Origin: Isoetes taiwanensis
Lineage: Eukaryota > Streptophyta > Lycopodiopsida > Isoetales > Isoetaceae
Reading direction: 5' to 3'
NCBI GenBank assembly: GCA_021234155.1
Contig: JAJEKV010000005.1
Coordinates: 20,258,089 to 20,322,088 of the forward strand
DNA length: 64,000 nucleotides
The notes under the pieces are model-generated. The model did not search any database and had not been told where the DNA came from. It saw only the letters and a list, made by a program, of their open reading frames with translations. Position numbers and translations under genes: made by a program. Positions 26,153 to 38,400 of this stretch are shown here, one piece after another. Numbering within the stretch: the first letter of the stretch is position 1; each line of letters opens with the position of its first letter.

Positions 26153-27267
26153 TCAGCATGCTAGCCTCTGGTGGGAGTGATCCCTACCTGCCCCATCAGA
26201 ACTGGGGAGATGCCTCTCCAGAAGTGTTGGTGTGTCAAGAATCTCTTCTGGATCCGGATGATGCTTCTTGAGAAGGCTTACATGGAAGACTCTATGGATC
26301 TTTAGATGTGCGGGTAGATCCAACCGGTAGGCCTGAGAACCTATGCGTTCGGTTATAGAAAATGGTCCCGCCCATCTAGATGCAAGTTTCTTGCAGTTGC
26401 CAATCTTAAGTTTGGCTTGCTTCACCTTGATCTTTAGCCAGACAGAGTCACTGACCTGAAACTCCCGGGGAGTACATTGTCGATCAACTAAACTCTTTTG
26501 CCGAGCTCTTGCGGCTATCAAGTATGCTCGAACTTCCTCAACTAGCGCTTGCATGTCTGTGAGTAATTGTTGAAAAACCTCCACCTTGGATACTGGGTTA
26601 TGCCACGTGTCTGGTGTCAGGCACTGATAACCATAATTTATCATGAAAGGAGACATCCTTGAGGACTCCTGTCTCGTACTATTGTAAGCAAAATCCACCA
26701 AATGAATGTAGTCTGCCCATTGAGACTGTTTGTTCCAGACATAATTACATAGCATATCCTCAATTATGCGATTGGTACGCTCTGTTTGGCCATCTGTCTG
26801 CAGATGATAAGCTGTGCTCATGGCAAGCTTAGTTTGAATAGTGCTGAAGAAATCCTTCCAAAATGCACTAACAAACTTAGGATCCCGATCCGATATAATG
26901 GTACGGGGCATCCTATGCAGACGAAATACCTCCCTCGTGAAGAACAAGGCGATATCCAATGCAGTGTCTGTGGTCCGACATGGCAGGAAATGTGCCATCT
27001 TCGAAAGTTTGTCGACCACCACCATTAAGGCATCAAACCCTCTTAAGGTGCGCGGAAGCCCCACGATAAAATCCATGGTAATAACTTCCCATTTAGCATT
27101 GAATACATCGAGGGGTTGCAATTCTCCTGGAATACGCAACTGCTCTGCCTTTGTTTGTTGACAGGTCTAGCATTGCTTGATATATGTGGCAATGTGCTTC
27201 TTCATGCCTGGCCAGAAATAGCTGGAGCGGATTTTGAAATATGTCTTCATGAATCCTGCGTGCCCCG
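26153..27267 (-). pseudogene. Ty3/gypsy integrase (central element)
   Basis: Integrase inserts the cDNA into the host genome. The zinc-binding segment at about 27255-27165 has AGHAGFMKTYFKIRS and a C-x2-C whose second position is a TAG stop, apparently CAG before a C-to-T change. The open frame from 27139 has the core with DFIVGLPRTL (first catalytic Asp), TIISDRDPKFVSAFW (second Asp) and HLQTDGQTERTNRIIEDML (with the catalytic Glu), so the DDE triad is complete. The C-terminus contains AGPFSITERIGSQAYRLDLP and HRVFHVSLLKKHHPD. It ends without a clear chromodomain. Confidence 0.9.
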
Positions 27268-29240
27268 CTATTGGACTGTTATGTGTGTCGTGGAGAATAA
27301 GCTTACGAACTCCAGATGTGTCGGGAACATATAACTTGTCCTTGTAATAAAAGAGTTCAGCTTCCTTCTTATAATGGCGGAAAGTCTCTCTCTCTCCTTA
27401 TCCGTTCTGGCTTCCCTAGATACACTTTGCCAAATCTCTCGGAATTCCGGGTCTGTGGGAAGGGCCTGCTGAATCTGCTTGCCGAACTCACTGAAGAGTG
27501 TGGAGATAGCATTACAATGCATTCGTGTGACGAATGGATGTCTAGAAAGAGCGTCGGCAACAACACTATGCTTGCCCGGTTTATAAATGACCTCAAAATC
27601 ATATTCCTCCAGGAATTCCATCCACCGTCTTTGTCTCAAATTGAGATGGGGTTGCGTAAAGATGTATTGGAGGCTTTGATGATCAGTATCTAACTGGAAT
27701 CACCTTCCAAGTAAATAATGCCGCCAAATGCGCAAAGCACGCACAACGGCGAGTAACTCTTGGTCATGCGTGGGGTATCGCTGCTCAGCGTCATTCATCT
27801 TTTGAGAATCATAAGCGATAACCCGACCTTCTTGCATTAAACCCCCCCCCCCCCCGGGTAGCAATTTTACTGGCATCTGTGGCAACCCACTTATCCTTTT
27901 GAGGATCTGGCATTGTAAGAACAAGAGCGGTTGTCAAAACATCCTTTAATGCTTGAAATCCGGTCTGTACCTTGTCTTTCCAATGTGCCATCCAATCCCT
28001 AACCTTATCATGCTTGGTCAGGTCAGTTAAAGGTGCGGCGAGCTTGGCAAAGTCCTTGACAAATTTACGGTAATACCCGGCCAAGCCCAGGATGCTGCAA
28101 ACCTCAGACACATTGGTTGGAATAGGCCATTCTTTGACTACTTCAATTTTAGCTGGGTCGGTGGCTATTCCCTCTACGGACACAATATGTCCCAGGTAAT
28201 CAACCTTAGTGGTAGCAAAGCAACACTTGGAGAATTTGGCATATAATTGGTGGCGTCCAAGGGGGGTGCACCTAGAGTACACATATTGATCAAGTGAGTG
28301 CATCGGTTAGGGTTTTTTATTGCCTTGGTCGTAGGTATACGGTCAGGAGCTCATACGGGTGGGAAGGAGAGATTCCGTAGATGATCGACTTGGGGAGCTG
28401 ATCCATCTGATGGAAGGAGCGCCGTATCCTTATATTTTCAGCTTCATTTTTACCTTTCTAGCAGATTCATCTCAGCACTATCCATTCCAGCTATTCCATA
28501 TATTGCACAGGTATTACCCTATTCCAGGAATTCCAGGTATTCCAGGAACCCTAGACCTATGTCCTCACAAAAGGTACAAAGTCGGAAAGGGATTATATAA
28601 TTTGGCACAACCAATCGTAAATCTATGGATAGAGGCTATAATGTATGTTAGTTCGAAAACCCATATGGTATGGGTTTTTCTACTCCAAAAAGCCGTATAC
28701 AGGGGTTTTTCTGTGACCCCTCGAACGCACATGCCATCTGTCCATATATAGAGGTGCACCCCCCGGGGTGGCGTCTCAGTTTCTGTAAGGCCAACCGAAG
28801 ATGCCATTCATGGTCCTCTAAGGTCTTACTGTATATGAGGATATCATCAAAGAATATTATGACAAAATCGTCAAGGTACTCACGGAAGACATCATTCATA
28901 AGCCTCATGAAGGTGGCCGGAGCATTAGTCAGGCCAAATGGCATGACGGTAAACTCGTAATGCCCATAACGCGTCCGGAAAGCGAACTTATGGATGTCAT
29001 CCTCCTTAATCCTTATTTGGTGATACCCGGACCGTAGATCAATCTGGCCCCTTGCAATTGATCCATAAGATCATCTGCCCGCAGCAAAGCATACCGATTC
29101 TTAATAGTGTGATTGTTTAGCTGGCGGTAATCGATGCACATTCTTAGGGTGCCATCTTTCTTCTTAACAAAAAGTATCGGGGCTCCAAAAACTGAAGCCT
29201 AATTTAAGGAGTTCTTGCAACTGCTTCTTAAGCTCGGTCA
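27268..29240 (-). pseudogene. Ty3/gypsy reverse transcriptase and RNase H
   Basis: The minus strand from 28944 reads [20 protein letters not shown], then the polymerase active site as [14 protein letters not shown] is interrupted by a 509-bp insertion (28258-28766) and resumes at 28248 with [12 protein letters not shown] and [20 protein letters not shown]. RNase H follows at about 27930-27715 (TDASK, then YPTHDQELLAVVRALRIWRHY). A run of 14 C at about 27842-27855 replaces codons in the RNase H N-terminus and shifts the frame. The linker to integrase (27639-27268) is open. Confidence 0.9.
28258..28766. mobile_element. 509-bp non-autonomous MULE-like insertion in RT
   Basis: The nine bases GGTGGCGTC occur at 28249-28257 and 28767-28775, directly flanking the segment. 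The ends are inverted repeats with a perfect core GGGGGGTGCACCT. With the element and one nine-base copy removed, the RT frame reads [13 protein letters not shown] without a break. A 9-bp duplication fits a Mutator-like element. It carries no transposase. Arm A has the same insertion. Confidence 0.85.
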
Positions 29241-29241
29241 A

Positions 29242-30303
29242 TTAAGGAATACTCATTCGATATGGGGCCTTACTGGTAGGTTTAGTGCCTGGTTTCAGGG
29301 TAATTTCATATTCCACCCCTCTGAATGGTGGCAACCGATGGATTTCATCGGGAAAAAGATCATGGTATTCCCGAAGAACTATGGCTATTGCAGGAGGCAA
29401 TGCATCAAGGACTTCATCCTGTTTGGACTTAGCTTCCACTGAAGCAAGTCGAATCATTCCCGTAATCTGAAATTTCCTGAGAGCCCTATGCAACTGGCGT
29501 AATGAAATACATTGCATAATAGGACTAATTGGCTTACCTGCTATAGTGACTCGGGCTCCATTGGCTGCATTGGGTGACCTCCAGTTTCTCACAATCAATG
29601 TTGGCTTTGGCAGCGGCCAGGAATTCCATTCCCACAATGAGATTATACCGGCCAATATCCATTATCTCCGCTCCTAGAGCAACAGGTGCTCCTGGCAGCT
29701 GAATACTCAAATTGATACGAGGACCACTGGTGTGGCTTATGGCCCCACTTGCCAATGTAACTGGACGTGGCTTAGACCTCAAAGGGGTGATGTGTAAGGC
29801 TTCTGCCATTCTAGGAGATGCAAAGTTATGCGTGCTACCAGTATCCATAAGAATGACGAAGGGTTTACAATCTACTTGACCAATCGTAGAGATGACAGAG
29901 GGCTGGTGGTTGGCTTGATCTGTTTCAATAGCAGCATAAATGTGAGACTCACCTGTTATATAGTCAGGCGCGTCATCCTCCTCAGCGTTATCCGGATGGT
30001 TTGGGTCCCCCGTGTCTTCCCAATCCATATCAGCCAGGGCGGCCTGCACTGTCTGTGTGATGTAGGGGCATTCTTGCATGCGGTGCCCCGGGCGGAAGCA
30101 CCGATAGCAAGCCCGCTCCTTACGCAACTGTTCACGGGCCTCCCTAGGGATAGCTTGGAGGATATCTCTGAAAGCTCCTGCAAGATTGGTAGACTTCTCT
30201 GGCACAGTGAAGGAAACTTTCTTCTCAATTTTCTGGTATCCAGTAGAGGCGAGAAGGCTCTGGACTAGGTGAGCGCCCTCTGTACGGTGTATACCCCTTG
30301 TTC
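29242..30303 (-). pseudogene. Ty3/gypsy gag zinc knuckle, protease and RT start
   Basis: From 30205 the frame gives a CCHC knuckle (CYRCFRPGHRMQEC), then the retroviral-type protease with LMDTGSTHNFASP. A frame change at about 29560 leads to FPDEIHRLPPFRGVEYEITL, the typical region before RT. N-terminally the gag frame reaches the TIR element's edge at 30307; gag continues on its far side at 35777. Confidence 0.9.
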
Positions 30304-30306
30304 AAA

Positions 30307-33300
30307 CACAAGGCCCCCAAAATTGAATCAGTATGATTTTTTTGAAATGATTTATTAGTGAAAACCAAATCTTAAAATCATTACCGATATGTGGGCCAAA
30401 AAGTTTACAAACCATATTTGGTTATACATTATAGTTCATCAATACAATTCCACGACGTGATAAAAGATCATTGTTTTTTTATATGGTAGTAGAACATGAT
30501 AGTTATAGTTTTATAACAACTTAAAATATGTCTAGTTTAATAGAATGATTATCAATCCCATCTATCTTTCTTAGCATATACACATGGTAATTTTTAGTGT
30601 CTATGTTACGATGATTTATGAGATTAATCGTAACAACATACGATAAATGTAATTGGTTTAGGTTTGCTAGTATGAGTTTATAGTGATTAATTGTAACAAC
30701 AACATATGATAAGTATAGATGACTTTTTTTGCATGATACCAAATGGTTAACCACTGCAATATTACCAAATAGTTTACCAGTATAATTTTACAACCTAATT
30801 TTGAGCTTATGATATTTAAAAGCGTTTTATGACAATGCAGTAGAGGATTTAGGGAATTTTGTGACTACAATGGGAAGATGAACATGTGGGAGTTGAACCC
30901 ACAATTTTACCATGTGCTTCACAATACAATTAGATTGGATATAGTCATGTGGTATGTTCTTAAAGAGCCAGACACCTAAAAGAAATGAGCAATTTAGAAG
31001 CCAAATTTCTTTAGAAGCATAATCATTCCTAAATGTAATGAGCAAGATCACAGCTCCAAAAACCACCCTGCTGTTCGTTCGTAATCTGGCCCTGCCCTGC
31101 CCTGCCCAGCAAAACATGGAGGGAATCTGGTTGATGCAAAACATCCAAGATATAAAGCTAAAACATCGTCAGACCATCTGCAAAATAACTCTAGAACATC
31201 TCTATCATGGCTATGCCGCCCTGTCCTACCACTTCTGTAAAAAGAAACTATTACTTCAATAGAAAGAAACTATAATAATAACCCTACTGACCATTCAAAT
31301 GCCAAAACCCATTTTCTAACATCAACAAACATGGAAAGAAAGGAGCATTACCTAGTGTAATATGCAAGAAAGCCATTTGGCCCTGATAACCCCAGTAATA
31401 ACCCTGGAAAAAGGAAGGTTCGGATCATACAAAAGATGAATAAATTGTTGAAGACAATAAACTGTTGAAGGATCTAATCTTGAAATCTAATGCAACAAAA
31501 CAAGAGCTTCAAAAAAGAAAAAATCAAAGAAATAAGAAAGCACTGCAAGAACTAAGCATAGATTTTATTGAGCTTCTCATGATTGAAGGACCTAAGATCC
31601 AGCTTGATAACTTCTAAACATCCATTGAAGAATGCCACAAAACAGTTTTTCACAAACAATAGTTTCTATTTGACATCTGTAATAGGCTGCAATACCATAA
31701 GGAATACACAGAATCAATAAAACTTAGAAAAAAATTGTATACAAGAAAACTCGGAGCAAGGCCAACCTATTATCCTTACATAGATCTAAAAGTTCTGTAA
31801 GGCAAAAACGCATCATAATCCGAAAATATTGCGAATAGATCTGTGCAACAACCCTGCAAGAATGTTGAAAGTAAGTAAGTGCAAAGGAATAAAACAAGAT
31901 AATATAAAAGACCAGATACATATCGTCCCATAATGAATCACATAGCAGCTCTGCACATCGAATAGAAGTTTCTACTTCGAAGGTAGTGATTCTTTCATCC
32001 TTTTGCAGCTTCAGAAATAATTTAATTTCATGAGCTACTTACTGGGCAATCATCTGTGGACTTCATAGTTTTGCTAGTAAGAGCTGAAAGACGCTGGCCG
32101 GATGCCTATACTCTGTGAAGAGCCTCGTAAAACTGCCATGCCTATGCTTGTTCTCAAAGAAGCATGTTATGCTATGGATCGGCGTCCTTTAGGGCATATG
32201 GCCGCTGCTAAGTGGATCATGGCCGCATCCGGCGAAGCCAAATGGGAGCTCTCAGCTCCACCGCCGCTGCCGCATTAAGAAAATGGAGGGAAATAGGGTT
32301 TGGGCGTTATCAATTAAGGAATTAAAAGAAAAATTAAAAAAAAAAACCCTTTATATTTATGGGGTTGCTCCTGCAGTTTTTGAAATTGTCAAATTGCCTT
32401 TACTTTTTCTCTTGGAGCAACGACCAAATGGGGGCACAGCTAAAAGAATCGATCTTGCTTCCGAAGTATGGTAGTTATATCTATAAGTTACAACAAATGC
32501 TACTCTCTGCAATATAACCTGCATTGAGCGCATTACAACATCCATTGAGAGCGAGAGCAGCCTACTCCACGATCTGATAAAAAAGCAGTATAAACATATC
32601 AATTACTCCGATCTCAATCAGACAATGAGCAATATGGCTCCGAAAAGTGGAGCTTCATCCATTACTAGATTTTAAGAAGATTGAAAAAAACTCAGACGTG
32701 AGGTCACAAAATAAATCAATTGTTGTACCCCAATGTATCAATTAGTAGATTTGTCAAAAACAAAATTGGATTTGGCGAATGAATTGGTTAGTTTTTTTAG
32801 CCCAGATCCCACTGTTTTTCATTTGAAACATCACCCGGGTAGAGATGTTTGATCGATAAGGTTCAAATGAACTATGAGAAATTGGAACTGGGGAAATAAA
32901 GAGCAATAACTTCTTCAACAGCTCGAGTTACGATTCTTAATGAAATTGTACTTTTTTAATATGGTGCTACCACATGGCACTTTGCTACACTAAAAATTTG
33001 GCTAGCCAAATTCGCATTACATGTTTTCCCAGCTACAACACTAGTTTCTCTCTCCTCTCTCTTCTTTGTGCCAACTATGGGCCTCTCCCACAAGGGCACA
33101 GTAACCTGCAACATACCTCCCAGACATTACTTGGATGGCACACAATCCAAACCTGCAAGCACACGACTACATTATTATAACGTGTAATTTATAAAAGGAA
33201 TTTAACATAACTATTGAAGCACCTCTCACAGGGATATATCAAACATGCATGGGCATAAAAAAGTCACTCTGATGTCGTCACACTTTTTAAAATAGAGTAC

Positions 33301-35776
33301 GTTAGGCAATTGACCAATAAAATACTAAACTATAGGCCAAAGAACCGTCATTCAATTAAATTTGGATTATGTCAATTTCAAAATCACGCCAACCTGCGGT
33401 TGTTGCCTATAGGGCTTTTTTTTATTTTTTTTATTTTTTCCTTGAACTTGACAAATCACATAAACATTGCAATTCCCATGAGTCGTTTCAGATGAGACTT
33501 GAAATATTAATGCTTGAATCATATTGTTAGAAGGCCCTTAATGGTTATCTCGGATATCAAGGCCCAATGTCAAATGTATTGATATTGATCTTGTCATAAT
33601 CAATCAGTAGTATTAGCCCACTTTCTACCAGAATTGGCAGATGTTCTCCTTTTGTATTTGTGAGGCTGAATGAATAAGTAATTTTCAGAGAAGATTTGCA
33701 GTCTCCTCCTTAGTATAGAGAACTCAAATTACTGGAGGTTCATGTACCAATAGAGAGGTAATAGATCACTATTGTGGCTTAGATTCTGAAGGCAACTTGG
33801 CCCCCCCAAAAATTGGAGCTGTAATTAAATTGGCCCTAGGTTTGTTGCCAGATGGCATCCAGAAATCCGACATTTCTCTTAAAGTCAATTCGGATCTGCC
33901 ACAATACTCTCATCAGGTGCTTTAGTCTACTAAATACTAACCATTATTGCAAATGTTCGCTCCTCAATGTGCTGATGCATATTTGCCTAGCCCACGCATA
34001 AGAGCACCATCTTCCACCCACCACAGAATTCAGACGTGCAAACTCCTAAATCCTTCCTAGTGTTTTTCTAAGCAATCTTTGGATTCACTGGCAGCATTTT
34101 TTGCTTTTTTTAGATTCACTAGTTCATATCATCGGATCAAGCAATCAAACTAAGTTGATCCAGTGCAGAAGACTGGTTTATGTGAACCTTCTATGCCATC
34201 TCACTTATTGAAGGCTTTTTAGAACCAGTGACAAGGTATGATGCCCATGTTGGATCTGATGGCGCTGAAGGTTCTACCAAAGAGGCTGGAATTCGATTAT
34301 TAAATAATATAGAAAATCTAATGACTTTTGTTTATTGAAGATGATCGTCAAGGGGCTAGCATATTTAACATACCTGCTGCCTGGCATGATGAAAGTATCC
34401 CAAGCCCACCTAGAAGTAGCCAAAGTATTTATTGACATTCATTTGTTTCTGCTAATTAAGTTACAAAATGTAAATATTACAGTAAAGCATACTTCAACAA
34501 GTGCTCCCATGCTCATGGATAAGCACCTCAGTAAGCACCTCAATCTAAAAATAGATTTTTTTTTCGAACTTTGCAAAAGCCCAAAGTAGAATGTTTTAGA
34601 ATGTTCGACGCTCTAGAACGCATTCCTTGAGAACTTTTTTTTAATTCCTTCAGTTGCTATAGATGGCTATACGCAGTTGTACTACATGCTAAAGATACCA
34701 CATGTCAAAATGCAACAATGCCCTACAAATAGCACCCAATCTAGTGGACCATAAGTTCACTCAAGTTGTTTACGACATTGAACTTGTATTGTATAACTTC
34801 TACTCAAGCTGATCTATGGCTAGAGAGAAAGATGTGAATGAAAGAAAAGTTAGTGCATCCTTCAACAAACATTTTCTAAAACATTACTCAATGGCCTGAT
34901 CACCCAAATTTATGAGCCACATAGACCTCTAGTCGATTAGAGCACTTGTAATCAGTCAAATTTGATGTCACCATGGCCGCTAAGTCCCAAGGTATGCTGG
35001 TCAAAATTTCAATAATTCTTTCTAGTTTAATGTTGGAGAATTACTATCTAGTCAATCGTACCAACCTTAAGAGTGTTAAATGAGATGGCAAAGTCTAACA
35101 AATATTTCATTGCTTCAATCTTTTTACGAAGAAATGACTATGGGTCTATTCTCATCCATCGACAAAACTATAGATAATGTGGCATATCTACATGCCACAA
35201 TTCATACTTATCACCATTCATTGACACCCACCCAATACCACATACTACAGAGAGATGGCGAACTAAAGTTCCTGGCTATTAAGATCTTCTAATGCTTTTG
35301 AAGATTGCAACACCTGAAGAATTAGATATAGTAGTTGGAATGACTAGTTAATATGGAAAATTATGCTCAAGATCAATAGTGGCTTAAGGATTGGATCAAA
35401 ATGGACTATAGAATAAGCAAGTAGCAAAAGCATAGCATATTTGCAAAATCAAATGCGATCTTTGAACTAACTTCAGCGCATTAGAACTGTGTTACAAAAC
35501 CCATATAGGATATTGACAATTAGCATTAGAAAGATCCTATATTGCAGTATTAAAAATGCACGCTAGAAAAAATACCTCCCAACTAGTGATGATTTCAAGA
35601 AACTAGTATAAGAAATAGAATTAGTATCAAAAATATGGTGCAAACTAGTAATGATTTACAAAACCATGCAGAATTTATGGTTTTTGATGAGATTACAATT
35701 TATCAGTATGGAAAATCACACTTATACTAGTTTTCATGGTGATTATTTATGCGTGTTCTTTTTTGGGGGCCTTGTG
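30307..35776. mobile_element. 5.5-kb TIR element inserted in gag
   Basis: The ends are perfect 16-bp inverted repeats: CACAAGGCCCCCAAAA at 30307-30322 and its complement at 35761-35776. Both flanks read AAA, consistent with a 3-bp target duplication, and gag coding sequence continues across the two edges. A CAC terminus with a 3-bp duplication suggests the CACTA group, but no transposase is recognisable, so the superfamily is uncertain. The interior is AT-rich with no convincing gene. It includes a C/G-rich CCCTGCCCTGCCCTGCCC run at about 31085 and a tRNA T-arm-like GTGGGAGTTGAACCCAC at 30887. Confidence 0.75.
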
Positions 35777-35779
35777 AAA

Positions 35780-36249
35780 GTGAACGAAGATGTTCGTGGC
35801 AGCTGGTACTTCAGGGTGTCCTCTTCTAGGCTAAGTGCTTTAGCCTCTGCTTCTGCAACGGTCTTAGGGTCTATGGCTCGTACCATTTTCCTTATGGTAG
35901 GGGATAAGCCCTCAATATACCCTTCAACGGCCCTACGCTCATTTATCCCTGGGACGTATAAGCGTAACCTCATGAACTCATCCGTATAAGACTGGACGGT
36001 CATGTTTTTCTGTTCCAGGCGGTAGAAGGTTTGGATCTGTTGGCAACGATGGGCCCTGGGCACATAACGTGATTTGAAGGCTTTAGCAAAGACTTTATAG
36101 CAGCACCTTCCCCTTGTGAGCCCATGAGAGCGGGCATATCCCTTCCACCAGATTCGTGCTTGGAGATCAGTAAGTTGCCGCTTCATAATAGTGAGCTCTT
36201 CTTTGGGTAAGTAAGGCGGCTGGGTTGCAGGTGAGTGGGGGGCGTGCAA
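35780..36249 (-). pseudogene. Ty3/gypsy gag, N-terminal capsid part
   Basis: The minus-strand frame reads FKSRYVPRAHRCQQIQTFYR, then LEQKNMTVQSYTDEFMRLRL and AVEGYIEGLSPTIRKMVRAI, the classic Retrotrans_gag pattern. Capsid protein packages the element's RNA. The frame upstream (MHAPHSPATQPPYLPKEELT) looks like a gag linker, and part of the helix bundle before FKSRY seems deleted. The 3' side is cut by the TIR element at 35776, beyond which the zinc knuckle follows at 30205. Confidence 0.9.
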
Positions 36250-36431
36250 ATCTAAGATAAAAACAATCCAAGATAAGCATACTAATTCCCTTAGTTATGA
36301 CAAGAGTTTTACAAAAGAAAACACTTTGATTATTAAAAGGAAAACACGGTTACGAAAACTTGTTTTGATTTCATATACAAAAGTGAAAATTGCATTTGAC
36401 GAAGGCGACTATTAAAACAAACGAGCTTAGG

Positions 36432-36835
36432 GCTGCGTAAAGGGATATAGGATAGAGTACCGAATACTCTCCCTTACCACTTGGACCATTTTGTACCTAG
36501 CCCAAGCTTGGATAATGACGTACTGGAATTCCAAGGTAGGGCTGATGATTAGAAGATTAAAGAGATCTCGGAACGCATAATATATCTGGCAAAGATGATC
36601 ATTAGCATCCGCAAAAGCTTCTTGCTTCGTGCAGTCCCAATACGACCAAGTTCGACGAAGTGTAAGCTGTAAATGTTCAAAAGCATAGTCGCGAAGGATG
36701 TTAACTATTTCGAAGCCCTTGATGGGGTCGTATGGCTCTCCCTCTTCTTCTTCTGCTTCGTCTTATTCCTCTTGCTCTTCTTCTTCTTCTTCCTCTTCTT
36801 CTGTAAGAAGGCAAGAATGGATATACAACAAATGG
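36432..36835 (-). CDS. Unknown acidic ORF between the H3 region and gag
   Basis: The minus strand opens with a run of about nine Glu, an in-frame TAA, then DEAEEEEGEPYDPIKGFEI followed by about 85 residues rich in aromatic and Leu positions, including LRRTWSYWDCTKQEAF and FNLLIISPTLEFQYVIIQAW, and stops at about 36432. Just upstream lies CTTGCCTTCTTACAG, a good plant 3' splice site, so this may be the last exon of the ORF ending at 36973. Family not recognised. From 36250 to 36431 I see no coding sequence. Confidence 0.4.
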
Positions 36836-36972
36836 ATGATTCCTTATACTTCAAACTCTAGAAAGAGAAAGGCAAGTATTGCTTGTATTCAAAAGTGCAT
36901 AAAAATATCAATGCAATATTACATATTTTTGAGTGGCCCAAGGCCATACTCTATAATGGCTGTTACATCTAG

Positions 36973-38175
36973 CTAGAAGCTAGGTCCCGCATCGTGGTCC
37001 ATTGGTGTAGGAGGAGGTGGTGGCGGCCGATGACGTAACAGGGTGACCCCTGGGTCAACCGTAGCAGCCGCAAGGGAAGCAACCTCTGGGGGATAGGCAT
37101 CAGCTAATGGGACTGCCGTAAGGAGCTTCATACTCATCCAAGGGGCTATGTCTTGACCCAAGGCGGTGAGGGCGAAGTCCCGGCGCATCCACACATAAGT
37201 GAGGACGCGTGGAGTAACCGAAGTGGCTATCTCCTTATCCAGGTCCATAAGGTCCATAAGGACCTCTTCCTCCTTAAGCTCTTTCTTCTCCTCCCTAAGA
37301 TGGACAGGGTTATGGTAAAGGTCTTCCCCTTCTTCATCTGAGTCGAAGGGGATCTCGACCATGTTGATGTTTGGGACATGAGGTCCCATGGCTGTGAAGG
37401 CTTCTAGAGGAGGCTGAGATGGAGGATCTTGAAGTACAAGATCTCTAAGCTGAAGAAGAGTGTGGGCCGGCTCTATAGTCTGCTGGTGGAACTGAAGCAG
37501 CTGCTGCACCTCTAGAGGAAGATCCACTGGTGTAAAATCGATGAAGTCATCCATGTAATATTCTGCAAGTTCATAAAGGACTTGTACTTTCTCCGTCCCT
37601 TCAAACCGGCCACTACATGGTATGTCCAGAGAATATCATCCAAGAGAAGGCTCTCCTGACCTTGGTGATAGACAACTGGAAGGGCATCCAATCCGCTCCC
37701 GGTGTGGCGGCATCTCCTCGGCCAACTGCTTCCACCGAACGAAGTCATCCATCCCAATATGCTCGTCCTCTTCCTCATCTGATGACTCCGGGACCTTGCC
37801 CTTCTCTGCTGGCAGGGTCTCATCCTCCACATACTGATCCATGAGGATGGCCAAAGCAAAGGCCACTTCAAGGAACTTCTGACCCTCATGCATGACGAAG
37901 GGTGGCCCCACCGGAGTTTGCCCTTAAGCATGTCGTATGCATGGGTGTCTCCTCCAAGCATCTCCCTCACCACATCTCGCTCAATGTAAAGGGATGCAAA
38001 AAGGAAGCATCTCCTGGGTGTAGAACTCCAAAAATCCAGCATAGTCAGGGTGACTCTGCATGTTGGATATGAAATCTATGCATTGGAGTAGAAAAGGCTG
38101 TAGGAGGTCGAAGGGGACTTGAGGGTCACAGCGTCCTCCATATTGATACCATTCAAGCAGGTTGGCGGTGGCCAT
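36973..38175 (-). CDS. Unknown acidic protein, frame-shifted
   Basis: It starts at a minus-strand ATG (38175) with MATANLLEWYQYGGRCDPQV. Allowing about four single-base frame changes, it reads for roughly 390 residues to PMDHDAGPSF and a stop at 36973. Features include an acidic stretch (ESSDEEEDEHIGMDDF, about 37790-37740), the segment MDDFIDFTPVDLPLEVQQLL (from 37554), a second acidic/Lys stretch (REEKKELKEEEVLMDLMDL, about 37290-37235) and a proline run near the end. No signal peptide, membrane segment or known motif was seen. It lies between a histone H3-like gene and gag inside an LTR element, with its own promoter-like upstream region. It could be a retroelement accessory protein, a captured host gene, or a nested host-gene copy. 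Confidence 0.45.
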
Positions 38176-38242
38176 TGGCGCTGGAAGGTATGAGGGAGGA
38201 GGGTGAACAGAAAGATAAGTGATGGGGGATGAAACCCTTAAA

Positions 38243-38284
38243 ACTTTTAAATACCCTTTCTACTTTTATGCTGACGTCAGCATT
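38243..38284 (-). promoter_or_regulatory. Promoter-like region upstream of the acidic ORF
   Basis: Reading the minus strand towards the ATG at 38175, there is a 12-bp palindrome GCTGACGTCAGC (38270-38281), a TGACGTCA bZIP-type site, followed by a TATA-like TATTTAAA (38246-38253) about 70 bp before the ATG and a pyrimidine-rich leader. The arrangement is good for a plant promoter, but no transcription evidence is available. Confidence 0.4.
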
Positions 38285-38400
38285 CAAATTTTAAATAATT
38301 ATTAAAAGTTAATTATTTATTTTAGTTTGCAATAGTAAGCCAAAAATTGGATTAATATTCATCTTTACAAAATTGATACAATGGCTATGCCTGAAGGCAA

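Larger units (their letters stand above)
24531..32525. repeat. Arm B of the ~8-kb inverted repeat
   Basis: Reverse complement of arm A. Long open frames survive here, so it is the cleaner copy. The right edge at about 32525 lies inside the TIR element, where the sequence continues as unique DNA. The left edge abuts D'. Confidence 0.9.

Noticed and set aside
29828-30268. Plus-strand open frame over gag-protease
   Set aside because: It is antisense to the zinc knuckle and protease, which have clear motifs on the minus strand.
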